A DNA stretch of 64,000 nucleotides from contig CALEMP010000204.1 of NCBI GenBank assembly GCA_937910685.1, forward strand, positions 1 through 64,000, in the 5' to 3' direction. The position numbers and the translations under genes are program-made. This DNA is from an uncultured bacterium (GTDB lineage: Bacteria > Planctomycetota > UBA1135 > GCA-002686595). Under the pieces are notes generated by a model that saw only the letters and a program-made list of their open reading frames with translations, ran no database searches and was not told the origin of the DNA. Shown here piece after piece: positions 43,269 through 52,495 of the stretch (its first letter is position 1; every line of letters begins with the position of its first letter).

Positions 43269-44156
43269 TCAAAGGGGTAAGCGCAACCAGTCTTCTCCGT
43301 GCACAAGGTCTCCTCCACCGTGGGCTGCGGAGATCAAGACGAGACAGGTGATGAACACAAGGGGACGCCAGAACTTCCAGACCTTGCTGGTTGCCCACCA
43401 GCTTCCCAAGGAAAGGACAGCGCAGGCGACGCCCAGCCAACGGTGAAGTTCCATGTCCCCGGACAACTCTGATGCCAGAATCCAACCGCTGATTGAGGCC
43501 AGGCAGGCGAAGGGGGCTGCGCCTGCGATGGAAGCGCGAAGCAATACCCCGGGCTCTCCTTTCTTGAGAGCCAAGAGACCCGCAAGCACCAAGAGCGTTA
43601 CCGGGAAGTGCAAGAGAGTGATGTGCAGGCGACCTCCGAAGGCGAGCCAGCTTTTTGCTCCCCGGTGGCGCTTGGGTTGAGTTTCAGCTGCTGAGTCCTT
43701 TTCGTTCCCTGCGCCGCTGAGGGCTGCTGCCGCCTGGGCCATTTCTCCCCGTCTTCGCTCAAGGGTCATGGGGTTCGGCAGGCTTGCCCCGTTGTTGATC
43801 CAACGGGCGAGGAGGTCTAGCTCGTCTTGGCTCAGGGGGGGTTCCTCTTCGCCTTCAGGGGGCATGTCCCCATCGTCGCAGGTCAGAAACAGATCGGAAT
43901 CTATCGCGCCTCCGGGCACGACCATCAGATCGATCATGAGGGTTGCGCTTAGGTCCGTGGCATCGGGCCAATCGTCAATGGCCTTCTTGTCTCCCGATGC
44001 CGGCTCGTGACAGCGCGCGCAACGCTCTTCCAGCAAGATGGCCACGGCCACCGGGTCAGGGTCGTGGACCTCTTCCCCTTGGGTGGGACTCGGCTCTTGG
44101 GCGAGACTCATATTGGGGACACACAGGAGCAGCAAGGTGCAGAGAAGGAATCGCAT
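43269..44156 (-). CDS. Planctomycete-type cytochrome domain plus membrane helices
   Basis: The product (295 residues from ATG at 44156) has a Sec signal (MRFLLCTLLLLCVPNMSLAQ). It is followed by a single heme-binding CxxCH (ERCARCHEPASGDKK), and the c-type domain ends in DELDLLARWINNGASLP, a Planctomycete cytochrome pattern. After an Ala/Gln linker come four helices with a DUF2231-like look (FGGRLHITLLHFPVTLLVLAGLLALKK). His pairs near the helices may bind a second heme. It probably transfers electrons at the membrane. The frame is also open upstream to 44459, and that stretch contains a Tat-lipoprotein-like start; it is treated separately as a finding. Confidence 0.82.
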   Translation of the reverse strand: MRFLLCTLLLLCVPNMSLAQEPSPTQGEEVHDPDPVAVAILLEERCARCHEPASGDKKAIDDWPDATDLSATLMIDLMVVPGGAIDSDLFLTCDDGDMPPEGEEEPPLSQDELDLLARWINNGASLPNPMTLERRRGEMAQAAAALSGAGNEKDSAAETQPKRHRGAKSWLAFGGRLHITLLHFPVTLLVLAGLLALKKGEPGVLLRASIAGAAPFACLASISGWILASELSGDMELHRWLGVACAVLSLGSWWATSKVWKFWRPLVFITCLVLISAAHGGGDLVHGEDWLRLPL

Positions 44157-44526
44157 CGTTCGTTGGTGTTGTTTCTGGCGGGGTTTCATCTCTGACCACG
44201 AAATTTGAGCCCTGGCCTGGTGGGTATCGTGGGTCATGGGGGTCCTTGGCTGCTCCTCCTTGCGGAGTGGAATGCTGACCCCGCCGTTGTTCAGATCGTT
44301 GAGCGCGCCATGGGTGGCAAAGCTCTTGTCGCCGGTCTCCCAGTCCGTGGGAGATTGCGGCTCCTTCGGGAGACTGTCCCCATGGGTAAGGCTTGCGCAA
44401 CCGCTGAGCATGGGGCCGCCGGATCCCGGGGTCCGCAAGATGTCGCGTCTTGAGTGCATGGATCCATGATGAAGATCCTAGCGCTGGGGAACAAGTGTCA
44501 GGGCCCTGTGGCCGAGAGAGGAACAC

Positions 44527-44844
44527 CTAGCGCTTGAAGCCGGAGCGGGCCTTTTGGGTAAAGGGCCGGCGCACGATGCCCGTTTGGGGGCCGCCACCGG
44601 GCAGGGGGCCTCTGGGCTGGTCGCCTCCCGGGCGGCCGAAAGTTGGCAGCTCTTGATTGACCTGGCTTATTTCTTCTTCGGCCAAGCCGGCTTCCAGCTT
44701 CTCGCGCTCAATGGGGCCCGGAGGGGGCTTGAAGATCCCGCCGTCCCCGCGCATAGCTAGGGTGAACTCCTGCCAGAGTTCTTTGACGAACGGCAGCCAG
44801 ATAGGTGCGAGGCATATCAGCAGGATGTACTTGAGAAAATCCAT
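44527..44844 (-). CDS. Small membrane-anchored protein with Gly/Pro-rich tail
   Basis: This 105-residue protein has one N-terminal helix (LKYILLICLAPIWLPFV), then an amphipathic region with acidic repeats (EREKLEAGLAEEEISQV). It ends with a Gly/Pro/Arg-rich tail (GGDQPRGPLPGGGPQ) and a basic terminus. No family was recognised. The ATG at 44844 is the natural start. It stands alone on its strand between the cytochrome gene and a small zinc-ribbon-like gene and may share a transcript with the latter, which ends 112 bases upstream. Confidence 0.7.
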   Translation of the reverse strand: MDFLKYILLICLAPIWLPFVKELWQEFTLAMRGDGGIFKPPPGPIEREKLEAGLAEEEISQVNQELPTFGRPGGDQPRGPLPGGGPQTGIVRRPFTQKARSGFKR

Positions 44845-44956
44845 GTTTGGGTCCTCTCAAATCATCGGCCAAAGAAGGCCCGAGTTCCAAACAGATGTTC
44901 GGAAAAGTGGTTGTCCAGAGCAGAGGGGGCTCAGGGAGTCCAGGGAGCCCCTTGTC

Positions 44957-45163
44957 TCAGTTATTGATGGCCTTAATTTCTTCGGACGTGGGGTTCTCCT
45001 TGGTGGCCTTGCAGCGGTGACATTCCAAGTAGAAGCGGATCTCCCCGGCCGGGGTGGCGTGCAGTTGCAGCATGTCTTTGCCCGCATTCCAGGCGACTTT
45101 CGGGTCCTCGGTGCGGTGGATCCAGGTGTGGCCGAGGAGGCGGCAGAAGAAATTGGTGGGCAT
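44957..45163 (-). CDS. Small zinc-ribbon-like protein (68 residues)
   Basis: From ATG at 45163 the product begins MPTNFFCRLLGHTWIHRTEDP and ends with a C-x2-C pair (ECHRCKATKE). Cys7 with GHTW and the later ECHRC resemble a short DUF1660-type or zinc-ribbon fold. The frame continues further upstream but that part shadows the gene on the other strand. It is divergent from the oxidoreductase gene at 45296, so a promoter region of about 130 bases is shared. Function unknown. Confidence 0.7.
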   Translation of the reverse strand: MPTNFFCRLLGHTWIHRTEDPKVAWNAGKDMLQLHATPAGEIRFYLECHRCKATKENPTSEEIKAINN

Positions 45164-45295
45164 GGTGAAAAGGCTGGGCTTGGGGGCAAGGCATTCTGAG
45201 CAGTTGGACCATCCCTCGCAAGGGCCCCCTGGGACTATTCTAGGCTTGAGGAGGTGAGCAGCACCTTTCTGCCTCTTATCCTCAGCCTGAGCCCC

Positions 45296-46444
45296 ATGAG
45301 CACTCCCCTTTCCATCGGCCTGATCGGCCAGAAATTCATGGGCCGCGCCCATTCCAACGCCTGGAACCAGGCGCCTCACTTTTTTGACCTGCCCCGGGTG
45401 CCGCGCTTGGAATTGGTCAGCGCCCGCAATCTCCGCGAGCTCAAACCCTTCGCCGAGCGCTGGGGTTGGGCCCGTTTCAGTGCTGATTGGCGTGACATCG
45501 CAGAGGACGAGACCATCGAGTTGGTGGATATCGGCACGCCCAATGATCTGCACGCCGAGCAAGCAATTGCCATGCTCGAAGCGGGCAAGCACGTTGCCTG
45601 TGAAAAGCCCCTGGCCGGCACCCTTGAGGATGCCCGGGCCATGCGTGCTGCTGCCAAAAAGTGCAAGGGTCAAAAGACCTTTGTGTGGTTCAACTACCGG
45701 CGCTGCCCCGCGGTTGCCTTGGCTCAGCAATTGGTGGCTGATGGCAAGATTGGCGAGGTGCAACATGTTCGCGCCAGCTACCTACAGGACTGGGCCGGAC
45801 CCGATGTGCCTCTGTTGTGGCGCTTTCAGAAAAAGCACGCAGGATCCGGTGCCCACGGGGATCTGAACGCGCACATCGTGGACATGGCGCGTTTCATCAC
45901 CGGGGACGAGATCAAGGAAATCAACGGGGCGATTGCGAAGACATTTGTCAAGGAGCGCAAGCTGCTCGATGGCAAGGGCAAAGGTCGCTCCACGGTGGAC
46001 GATGCGGTCCTGTTCCTGACCACCTTCAAGGGCGGCGCAATCGGGAGCTTCGAGGCCTCGCGGGTGGCCCAGGGCCATCAAAACCGTAACACGATTGAGC
46101 TCAACGGGACCAAGGGTTCGATCAAGTTTGACTTTGAAGACATGAACCTCTTGTGGTATTACGATGGGAGCGACGACCCCAAGACTCGGGGTTGGCAGCG
46201 CATCATGTGTACAGCGGGTGAGCACCATCCCTATGCGGGGAACTGGTGGCCCGACGCTCATGTGCTTGGCTATGAACATGGCTTCGTCAACATGGCAGCG
46301 GACATCTGCAAGGTCTTGGGGGGCGAGCAACCCATCGCGGCCCTTCCGGACTTCGAGGACGCCTACCAGACCCAACGGGTCTTGGAAGCTGCCCTGCTCG
46401 CTGCCAAGGAGCGTTGTGCGATTCCCATGAGTCAAGTGAAGTAA
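45296..46444 (+). CDS. Gfo/Idh/MocA-family oxidoreductase
   Basis: This 382-residue NAD(P)-dependent sugar dehydrogenase family member has a Rossmann start (LSIGLIGQKFMGRAHSNAW), the conserved VDIGTPNDLHAEQAIAMLEAGKHVACEKPLA with the EKP catalytic Lys, and the C-terminal GxxDxxxHxVD-type block GDLNAHIVDMARFI. No signal peptide is present, so it acts in the cytosol. The first of the following genes starts 139 bases later, and downstream lie an isomerase, transporter and DUF1080 gene. Together they suggest oxidation of a sugar to a keto-sugar as one step in a degradation pathway. The ATG at 45296 gives the family start. Confidence 0.94.
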   Translation: MSTPLSIGLIGQKFMGRAHSNAWNQAPHFFDLPRVPRLELVSARNLRELKPFAERWGWARFSADWRDIAEDETIELVDIGTPNDLHAEQAIAMLEAGKHVACEKPLAGTLEDARAMRAAAKKCKGQKTFVWFNYRRCPAVALAQQLVADGKIGEVQHVRASYLQDWAGPDVPLLWRFQKKHAGSGAHGDLNAHIVDMARFITGDEIKEINGAIAKTFVKERKLLDGKGKGRSTVDDAVLFLTTFKGGAIGSFEASRVAQGHQNRNTIELNGTKGSIKFDFEDMNLLWYYDGSDDPKTRGWQRIMCTAGEHHPYAGNWWPDAHVLGYEHGFVNMAADICKVLGGEQPIAALPDFEDAYQTQRVLEAALLAAKERCAIPMSQVK

Positions 46445-46583
46445 GCCGGTGGGGCACTGGGCCCCGGGCCAAAGTGTCTCAAATTCAGGGTTGGTCTGGC
46501 CTGTGGGTAAGCCCAGAGTGGGATAGACTTGACCTCCGGCCCCTGGTGCGTTTTGGCTTCAGCGGGACCCAATCCCCGATCCC

Positions 46584-47864
46584 ATGCGCATTCTTCTTCT
46601 CCTCTCTCTCTTCACCGCCCCCGCCCTTGGGCAGTCCTTTTCCCTTTCTCTCGACCCGACCCAATCCACCAGCCATTTGGATGGGGTGACCCAGGTGGCG
46701 TTGGCGGGGGACTGGCGCGGAGTCTATGACCCACTCGCCAACCCCGGGGGCACGAAGACTCTCTTAGGCCTTTTTGGAGGCACGCCCTCGGACAACGACC
46801 GGGTTCCCCTCAGCATGGATTTTGAGGTCTCCCCGCTTTTGGATGGGCAACCCACCGGGGTGCTGGACATCACCCTGCAAGGTACCGTGGTCACAGTGGA
46901 CGGTTTGGCCATCGATCTTCTGGGGACCCAGACCGGGACCTTAGACATGAACCTTGGGGTTCTTTTTGACACCTTCCGCACCTACGATCCAGATTCGCTC
47001 TACATCGGTGGCTTCCCGCTCAACATCCCCTTGGGTTCGGCGGACTTGACCCTCGCCACCCTGACACAGACCGCGCCGGGCGTGGGTGTGTTGGGCTCCA
47101 ATCCCGCCGGACAGCAAACCATTGATGTGCTGATTCCGGTGGACTTGATGTTGGAAACCGGGAGCGCTGGGGCCGTGACTCCCATTGGCCCGATTCCTCT
47201 GCTTGTGCCCTTAAGCGGTACGGTGATCCAAGTGGGCGGCGGCTTGCAATTGATCGCTGACTTTTCCTTACCCTATTCCACGGTGACGAACGATCCCTTT
47301 GCCGGGGCAGTCTTCGCGGACAACCCGATCGATCTACCGACCATCTTGCCCGCAGGTGGCATCGCGAACTTGCTGCTTGATTTCCTGATCAACTCAATCA
47401 CTGCCAATGGTCTCTTGCAACTGACCCTCGTGGCCGATGGGAGTGCGGCTTGTGGTGTTCAAAACTATTGCCCCTCGGTGCCCAATTCTTCAGGTTTGGG
47501 TGCAGCGTTGAGTTCTTCTGGCACGCCTTCCATTGCAGCGGCCGACTTGGGCTTTGTTGTGGGGGACTTACCCGCCAATCAATTTGGCATGTTCATCATG
47601 TCGTCCAACGAAGCGTCGATTCCCAACGTGGGAGGTCCCGGCACCCTTTGCGTGGGCAACCCCTTCGTTCGTTTCAGCGCGAACGTGCAACATTCGGGAG
47701 CGGCGGGCCAGGTGTCCTTTGCGCCCAACTGGTTGGCCCTTCCGGGGGGCACGATCATTCAGCCCGGTGATGTGTGGCATTTCCAATACTGGACTCGCGA
47801 TGTGGCCCCCGCTGGTGGCTCGGCCAATTTCTCCGGTGGCCTCAGGGTCACCTTCTGTCCCTAG
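46584..47864 (+). CDS. Secreted protein with YC...NSSG C-terminal module (paralog A)
   Basis: This 426-residue protein starts with a Sec signal (MRILLLLSLFTAPALGQ). The mature part is beta-rich with many hydrophobic/Gly segments and no enzymatic motif. The last 120 residues form a module with YCPSVPNSSGLGAAL, LPANQFGMFIMS, GTLCVGNP and VWHFQYWTRD, ending RVTFCP. I know this module from many Planctomycetota secreted proteins, where it probably is a beta-sandwich anchoring or adhesion domain. The gene at 48059-49339 encodes a protein of exactly the same length with the same organisation. No function can be assigned. Confidence 0.85.
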   Translation: MRILLLLSLFTAPALGQSFSLSLDPTQSTSHLDGVTQVALAGDWRGVYDPLANPGGTKTLLGLFGGTPSDNDRVPLSMDFEVSPLLDGQPTGVLDITLQGTVVTVDGLAIDLLGTQTGTLDMNLGVLFDTFRTYDPDSLYIGGFPLNIPLGSADLTLATLTQTAPGVGVLGSNPAGQQTIDVLIPVDLMLETGSAGAVTPIGPIPLLVPLSGTVIQVGGGLQLIADFSLPYSTVTNDPFAGAVFADNPIDLPTILPAGGIANLLLDFLINSITANGLLQLTLVADGSAACGVQNYCPSVPNSSGLGAALSSSGTPSIAAADLGFVVGDLPANQFGMFIMSSNEASIPNVGGPGTLCVGNPFVRFSANVQHSGAAGQVSFAPNWLALPGGTIIQPGDVWHFQYWTRDVAPAGGSANFSGGLRVTFCP

Positions 47865-47999
47865 GGGGCCGTGGGCCGGAACCGGAAACGGGTATCGAGC
47901 AGGAGCAGGACGCTCCTGGGGCCCTAGGAGGGCTTATATCCACGGGGAAGTGCCTCAATCTGGCACAGATGGCTCCCAGAGGCTAGGCTGGGGGAGCTA

Positions 48000-48024
48000 G
48001 GGGGCCGTCTGCCCCCTTTTTTTT
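48000..48024 (+). terminator. Intrinsic terminator between the two paralogs
   Basis: GGGGGC (48000-48005) and GCCCCC (48011-48016) enclose CGTCT and are followed directly by eight T residues (48017-48024). This is a textbook terminator for paralog A, so paralog B must be transcribed from its own promoter downstream of 48024. Confidence 0.9.
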
Positions 48025-48058
48025 GGGCATCCTCCTAAATCCGTCTTCCTAAATCCCC

Positions 48059-49339
48059 ATGCGAAATCTAATCCTGATCGCGGCCCTCATCGCACCGGCC
48101 AGCTCTCAAACCATTCACCTGACCATCACCCCCGGGGCTTCGTCGAGCACCCTCAGTGCGGATTTTGGGTTGGCCTTGCCCGGCACTCTGCAGGGAAACT
48201 ACGAAGCCACCACGAACCCTCTCGGCACCAAGACCTTGCCCGGACTGTTTGGTGGAATCCCCACGGACAACGTGCCCATTGCCACGGACGTGGGCCTAGG
48301 CGCGAGCACGCTGCTCACGGGCTTTCCCCACGGGGAATTCAACCTGGAGATCGCTGGGCCGGCGGTGACGATTACGGGGCTTGGTATTGATTTGATTGGC
48401 GAGACTGGCGGCAGCATGGACCTGACCCTCGGCCTGCTCTTCGATACCTTTCGCACCTTTGATCCGATCTCACTCTATTTTGGTGGGTTTCCAATTGAAC
48501 TCCCCATCGGTTCCGTGGACTTGAGTGTGGCAAGCTTGGTGCAGTTGGCTCCCGGTGTAGGGGTACTCGAGGGAGACCCTTCTGGAGTGATGACTTTGAA
48601 TATGGTGTTGCCCATGGGTTTGTCCCTTGAGGCAGACTTCTTGGGCACGCCCATAGTCCTGGGCCCGATTCCCCTTTTGCTCCCCTTGAGCGCAACCCTG
48701 GAGCAGCAAGGGGACTTGACCGTTTTGGATGGGGGCCTTTCCCTGGCCTTTGATGAGTTCCTCGACGATCCCTTGCCTGGGGTCACATTGGACGATTTGG
48801 AATTTCCCTTGCCCACGATCTTGCCCCCGGGATCGGTGGCGAATCTCTTGTTCAACCTGGCGTTTGGGTCGCTTTCCGCGGCGGGCTCCTTGGACCTAGT
48901 GGTGCATGCGGAAGGGGGAGCGGCCTGTGAGGTGGCTTCCTACTGTTCCGCAGAACCCAACTCCTCGGGCTTTGCCGCAGTCCTCGACACCACGGGAAGC
49001 TTGTCGATCTCGGCGGGGGACCTGGGCTTCGTGATCAGCGACCTTCCCATGGCCCAATTCGGCATGGTGCTGTTCTCGCCCTTGACTGACAGTATCCCTC
49101 AGTTTGGCGGCGGCGTTGGAACCCTCTGCTTGGGAGCAGGCCCCCTTGCCTTCCATCAGAATGTGCTCTACTCACGCGGTGTGGGTCAGGTGGCCTTCAC
49201 TCCCAACTGGAGTGCTCTTCCCGGCGGTAGCGTGATTCAAAGTGGAGACACTATGAACTTCCAATACTGGTACCGGGACTTTCCCGCCGGTGGCAACACG
49301 AATCTCTCGACTCCCCTGTCTGTTACTTTTTGTCCTTAG
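48059..49339 (+). CDS. Secreted protein with YC...NSSG C-terminal module (paralog B)
   Basis: The product is 426 residues, the same length as paralog A. The Sec signal is MRNLILIAALIAPASSQ. Blocks shared with A include TKTLPGLFGG, LGLLFDTFRTFDPISLYFGGFP, APGVGVL and, at the C-terminus, YCSAEPNSSGFAAVL, LPMAQFGMVLFS, MNFQYWYRDF and SVTFCP. A 14-base direct repeat (TCCTAAATCC at 48033 and 48047) sits just before the ATG. It is six bases upstream of the TIM-barrel gene and probably shares a transcript with it. The two paralogs are likely products of tandem duplication followed by divergence. Confidence 0.87.
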   Translation: MRNLILIAALIAPASSQTIHLTITPGASSSTLSADFGLALPGTLQGNYEATTNPLGTKTLPGLFGGIPTDNVPIATDVGLGASTLLTGFPHGEFNLEIAGPAVTITGLGIDLIGETGGSMDLTLGLLFDTFRTFDPISLYFGGFPIELPIGSVDLSVASLVQLAPGVGVLEGDPSGVMTLNMVLPMGLSLEADFLGTPIVLGPIPLLLPLSATLEQQGDLTVLDGGLSLAFDEFLDDPLPGVTLDDLEFPLPTILPPGSVANLLFNLAFGSLSAAGSLDLVVHAEGGAACEVASYCSAEPNSSGFAAVLDTTGSLSISAGDLGFVISDLPMAQFGMVLFSPLTDSIPQFGGGVGTLCLGAGPLAFHQNVLYSRGVGQVAFTPNWSALPGGSVIQSGDTMNFQYWYRDFPAGGNTNLSTPLSVTFCP

Positions 49340-49345
49340 CATCCC

Positions 49346-50389
49346 ATGACGCGACCTCTCTGTCTCTTCACCGGCCAATGGGCCGATCTTCCCATCGAAG
49401 TCTTGGCCAAAAAGGCCAAGAGCTTCGGCTATGACGGTCTGGAACTCGCTTGCTGGGGCGACCACTTCGAAGTGGGGCGGGCTCTTGATGAGGCCGACTA
49501 CTGCGATAACCTTTGGACCCTACTGCAGGACGCGGGCTTGGCCTCGTTTGCGATCAGCACCCACCTAGTGGGTCAGGCGGTCTGCGACCTGATCGACGAG
49601 CGCCACCAGGCGATTCTGCCCCCCGATATTTGGGGAGATGGGGATCCCGAAGGCGTGCGCCAGAGGGCGGCGACTCACATGCTAGACACGGGGCGAGCGG
49701 CCCGTCGCTTCTTTGATGCGGCTCCCGATTCGGTCAAGGAAGTGCTGGCCCGAACCGGGCGAACGGTGGTCAACGGTTTCACCGGCTCGTCCATCTGGCA
49801 TGCCAACTACGGTTTTCCGCCGTTCACAGAGGGCATGATTGACCGGGGTTTTGAGGACTTCGCCCAGCGTTGGAATCCGATCTTCGATTCTTTCGCAGAG
49901 CAAGGGGTGAGCTTTGCCCTCGAAGTGCATCCCACAGAGATCGCTTTTGATGTGCTCTCCACACGCCGTGCCCTGGCAGCGGTCCATGGGCATCCGGCCT
50001 TTGGTTTCAATTTTGACCCCTCTCACTTGGGCTACCAGGGTGTGGATTACATCGGGTTCCTGCGTGAATTCTCCGACCGTATCTTCAATGTGCACATGAA
50101 GGATGTGTGGTGGAGTGAGAGCCCCACCCCCGGCGGCGTTTTTGGGGGCCACGCAGCTTTTGGCACGGACGGCCGCAACTGGGAGTTCTGCTCCATGGGT
50201 CGCGGGCGCATTGATTTTGAAGGCATCATGCGTCAACTCAATCACGCCAACTACCAAGGTCCTTTGACGGTGGAATGGGAAGACATTGGTATGGATCGTG
50301 AACACGGGGCCACCGAATCCGCTGCCGCCTGCCGAGCCCTGGACTTCAAACCCTCTGAACGCGCCTTTGATGCGGCTTTTAGCGACTGA
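49346..50389 (+). CDS. TIM-barrel sugar phosphate isomerase/epimerase family protein
   Basis: The 347-residue cytosolic protein is a xylose-isomerase-like TIM barrel. Metal ligands appear in [13 protein letters not shown] (Glu), [14 protein letters not shown] (Asp, His), [11 protein letters not shown] and [11 protein letters not shown]. No signal peptide is seen. It starts six bases after paralog B, and the transporter gene follows after 53 bases. Such proteins often sit beside Gfo/Idh/MocA dehydrogenases and DUF1080 hydrolases, and probably convert keto-sugar or inositol-like intermediates. The actual substrate is unknown. Confidence 0.92.
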   Translation: MTRPLCLFTGQWADLPIEVLAKKAKSFGYDGLELACWGDHFEVGRALDEADYCDNLWTLLQDAGLASFAISTHLVGQAVCDLIDERHQAILPPDIWGDGDPEGVRQRAATHMLDTGRAARRFFDAAPDSVKEVLARTGRTVVNGFTGSSIWHANYGFPPFTEGMIDRGFEDFAQRWNPIFDSFAEQGVSFALEVHPTEIAFDVLSTRRALAAVHGHPAFGFNFDPSHLGYQGVDYIGFLREFSDRIFNVHMKDVWWSESPTPGGVFGGHAAFGTDGRNWEFCSMGRGRIDFEGIMRQLNHANYQGPLTVEWEDIGMDREHGATESAAACRALDFKPSERAFDAAFSD

Positions 50390-50442
50390 CCCGATTGCGT
50401 CCTGCGCTCCTCTCAAGCAACCATTCCTTTCTCGAACCGACT

Positions 50443-51756
50443 ATGACTTCCAACGCAGCTTCTTCCCCCGCACCGGGTGTGCGCTTCAAGCTATCCCTCA
50501 TGATGTTCCTCCAGTACGCAATCTGGGGAGCATGGCTGCCACTGCTCTGGCCGTTTATGGCCAATGTACGCGGCATGTCCGGAGAACAGATCGGCCAGAT
50601 ATTTGCCGTGGGCGCGATCGGAGCCATCGTTGCACCGTTCATCGCTGGGCAAATTGCTGACCGCTACTTCAACACGGAGAAATTCCTGGGGCTCAGTCAC
50701 CTTCTTGGGGGAATCCTAGTGTGGCAATTGGCGACCATCGAGAGCTTCAACGGGCTCTTGCTGTTCTCGCTGCTGTACTCCTTGATCTACTCGCCGACCC
50801 TCTCCCTGACGAACTCCCTGGCATTTCACCACTTGCCCGACCGCGATGCGGACTTTGGCAAGGTGCGGGTCTGGGGAACGGTTGGCTGGATTGTGGTTGG
50901 TATTGCCATCGGCCAATGGCTGCTGCATTCCCACACTCCGGCGGAAATCCTTCTCGATGGGGAGGTCTCCAATCAGGCGGACATTGCAGCCTCCCAATTT
51001 GCCGGCATGGCTGATGCCTTTAAGTTGTCGGGCATTCTTGGTGGCCTGATGGGGCTCTTCTGCTTTGTTCTGCCCGCCACCCCCCCCGCTGGTGGATCAG
51101 GTAAAAACGCGACCTTCGAGGCACTGGGTGAGATTAAGCGGCAGCCCTTGCTGACCCTGTTCTTGATTGCAGTACCCGTTTCATGCATCCACCAGTTTTA
51201 CTTCGTGCACACCGCAGGGTTCTTGGGCAAGTTTCAAACCGGCGCCACCGATTCCATCAACAGGATATTTGGGGTTGGCGGTGGTGGCCTGATGACCATT
51301 GGGCAGATGTCCGAGATCCTGGTGCTAGGGGCGATCCCCTTGGTCGCCAAGAAGGTGTCACGGAAAGCGCTGCTCTCCGTGGGACTTCTGGCCTATGGCC
51401 TGCGCATGGCCCTCTTCGTCTACGGGGAAGACCTCGGTACCTTCGCTGTCCTCACGGGCGTAGCCCTTCACGGGTTCTGCTTCGGCTGCTTCATTTTCGT
51501 GGCCTTCATGGTGGTCGATGAGCAGACCAGCGATGACGTGCGCGCCAGCGCCCAGTCCCTGTTCAATCTCGTGATCATTGGCATCGGCATCATCGCCGGT
51601 TCCATGATTGCCGGTAGCGTGGCCGAGTGGGCCACAGTCGATGGGGTTTTGGATTACACCCGCCTCTTTAGCATCCCCATGTGGGCCTCTCTGGCCTGCC
51701 TCGTTCTCCTTCAAGTGGCCTACCCGCGCCGCTCTCCTGTTCTTGACCCCGCCTAG
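50443..51756 (+). CDS. Major facilitator transporter, nucleoside/sugar:H+ symporter type (NupG-like)
   Basis: This 437-residue protein has about twelve membrane helices. LSLMMFLQYAIWGAWLPLLWPFM is the hallmark first helix of the nucleoside:H+ symporter subgroup, and GEQIGQIFAVGAIGAIVAPF the next. The charged loop HHLPDRDADFGKVRVWGTVGWI is typical (FGKVRxWGTxGWI). The ATG at 50443 is preferred; in-frame codons from 50395 lack family character. In Planctomycetota such transporters often lie beside sugar-processing genes, so uptake of a sugar derivative is at least as likely as nucleosides. DUF1080 follows after five bases. Confidence 0.92.
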   Translation: MTSNAASSPAPGVRFKLSLMMFLQYAIWGAWLPLLWPFMANVRGMSGEQIGQIFAVGAIGAIVAPFIAGQIADRYFNTEKFLGLSHLLGGILVWQLATIESFNGLLLFSLLYSLIYSPTLSLTNSLAFHHLPDRDADFGKVRVWGTVGWIVVGIAIGQWLLHSHTPAEILLDGEVSNQADIAASQFAGMADAFKLSGILGGLMGLFCFVLPATPPAGGSGKNATFEALGEIKRQPLLTLFLIAVPVSCIHQFYFVHTAGFLGKFQTGATDSINRIFGVGGGGLMTIGQMSEILVLGAIPLVAKKVSRKALLSVGLLAYGLRMALFVYGEDLGTFAVLTGVALHGFCFGCFIFVAFMVVDEQTSDDVRASAQSLFNLVIIGIGIIAGSMIAGSVAEWATVDGVLDYTRLFSIPMWASLACLVLLQVAYPRRSPVLDPA

Positions 51757-51761
51757 TTCCC

Positions 51762-52460
51762 ATGCAAAATTTCATTCGTTACAGCCTATCCCTTTCCCTT
51801 CTGGCACTCGCCGCCTGCAACACTGGCCCCGATTTGGCTCAACAGTCCAGCGAGTCAGCGGCTACTGCGTGGACGGACCTCAGCCAGCAATCCTCTTGGC
51901 GCGGCTACAAGGCCAAGTTTGTGCCCGAGGCTTGGGTTATCGAGGACGGCGTGTTCCACTTGACCGGCCAGGGAACGGGGGGCGATTTGATCAGCTCCGA
52001 GACCTATGAGAGCTTTGAGTTGCGTCTCCAGTGGAAGATCAGCCCCAAAGGCAACTCGGGGATCATGTTTCACGTGGAAGAGGGTGAGGGCCCCTCGTAC
52101 TTCACTGGCCCCGAGATGCAGGTCTTGGACAACGCTTGGTTTGATGAAGCAGAGCCGAATCCCAAGACTTCAGCGGGTGCAAACTACGCCCTGCACGGCC
52201 CTCCGGAAGACAACACGCGACCCGTGGGCCAGTGGAACGACGTGTTGCTGATCGTGAACGGCAACAATGTGCAGCACTGGATGAATGACAAACTGCAGTG
52301 CTCCTATGAGTTGCACTCGGACAGCTGGAAGGCTGCGGTGGCTGGCAGCAAGTTCAAGCAGTGGCCGACCTATGGCATGGCCAAGAGCGGACACATCGCC
52401 CTGCAGGACCACGGAAATCAGGTGTGGTACCGCTCCATCGAAGTGAGACGCCTGGACTGA
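51762..52460 (+). CDS. DUF1080 (3-keto-disaccharide hydrolase) lipoprotein
   Basis: The 232-residue product has a lipoprotein signal with lipobox LAACN (Cys19). The DUF1080 fold follows: WTDLSQQSSWRGYK, WVIEDGVFHLTGQGTGGDLIS, FELRLQWKISPKGNSGIMFHV, TGPEMQVLDNAW, and the end GHIALQDHGNQVWYRSIEVRRLD. Members hydrolyse 3-keto-glucosides or 3-keto-disaccharides made by dehydrogenases, releasing sugars. That fits the nearby Gfo/Idh/MocA oxidoreductase, isomerase and transporter. It is the last gene in this run and is convergent with the large gene at 52496. Confidence 0.93.
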   Translation: MQNFIRYSLSLSLLALAACNTGPDLAQQSSESAATAWTDLSQQSSWRGYKAKFVPEAWVIEDGVFHLTGQGTGGDLISSETYESFELRLQWKISPKGNSGIMFHVEEGEGPSYFTGPEMQVLDNAWFDEAEPNPKTSAGANYALHGPPEDNTRPVGQWNDVLLIVNGNNVQHWMNDKLQCSYELHSDSWKAAVAGSKFKQWPTYGMAKSGHIALQDHGNQVWYRSIEVRRLD

Positions 52461-52495
52461 GTCTGCTTGATGGGGATGCAGCCGAACGGGCCGCG

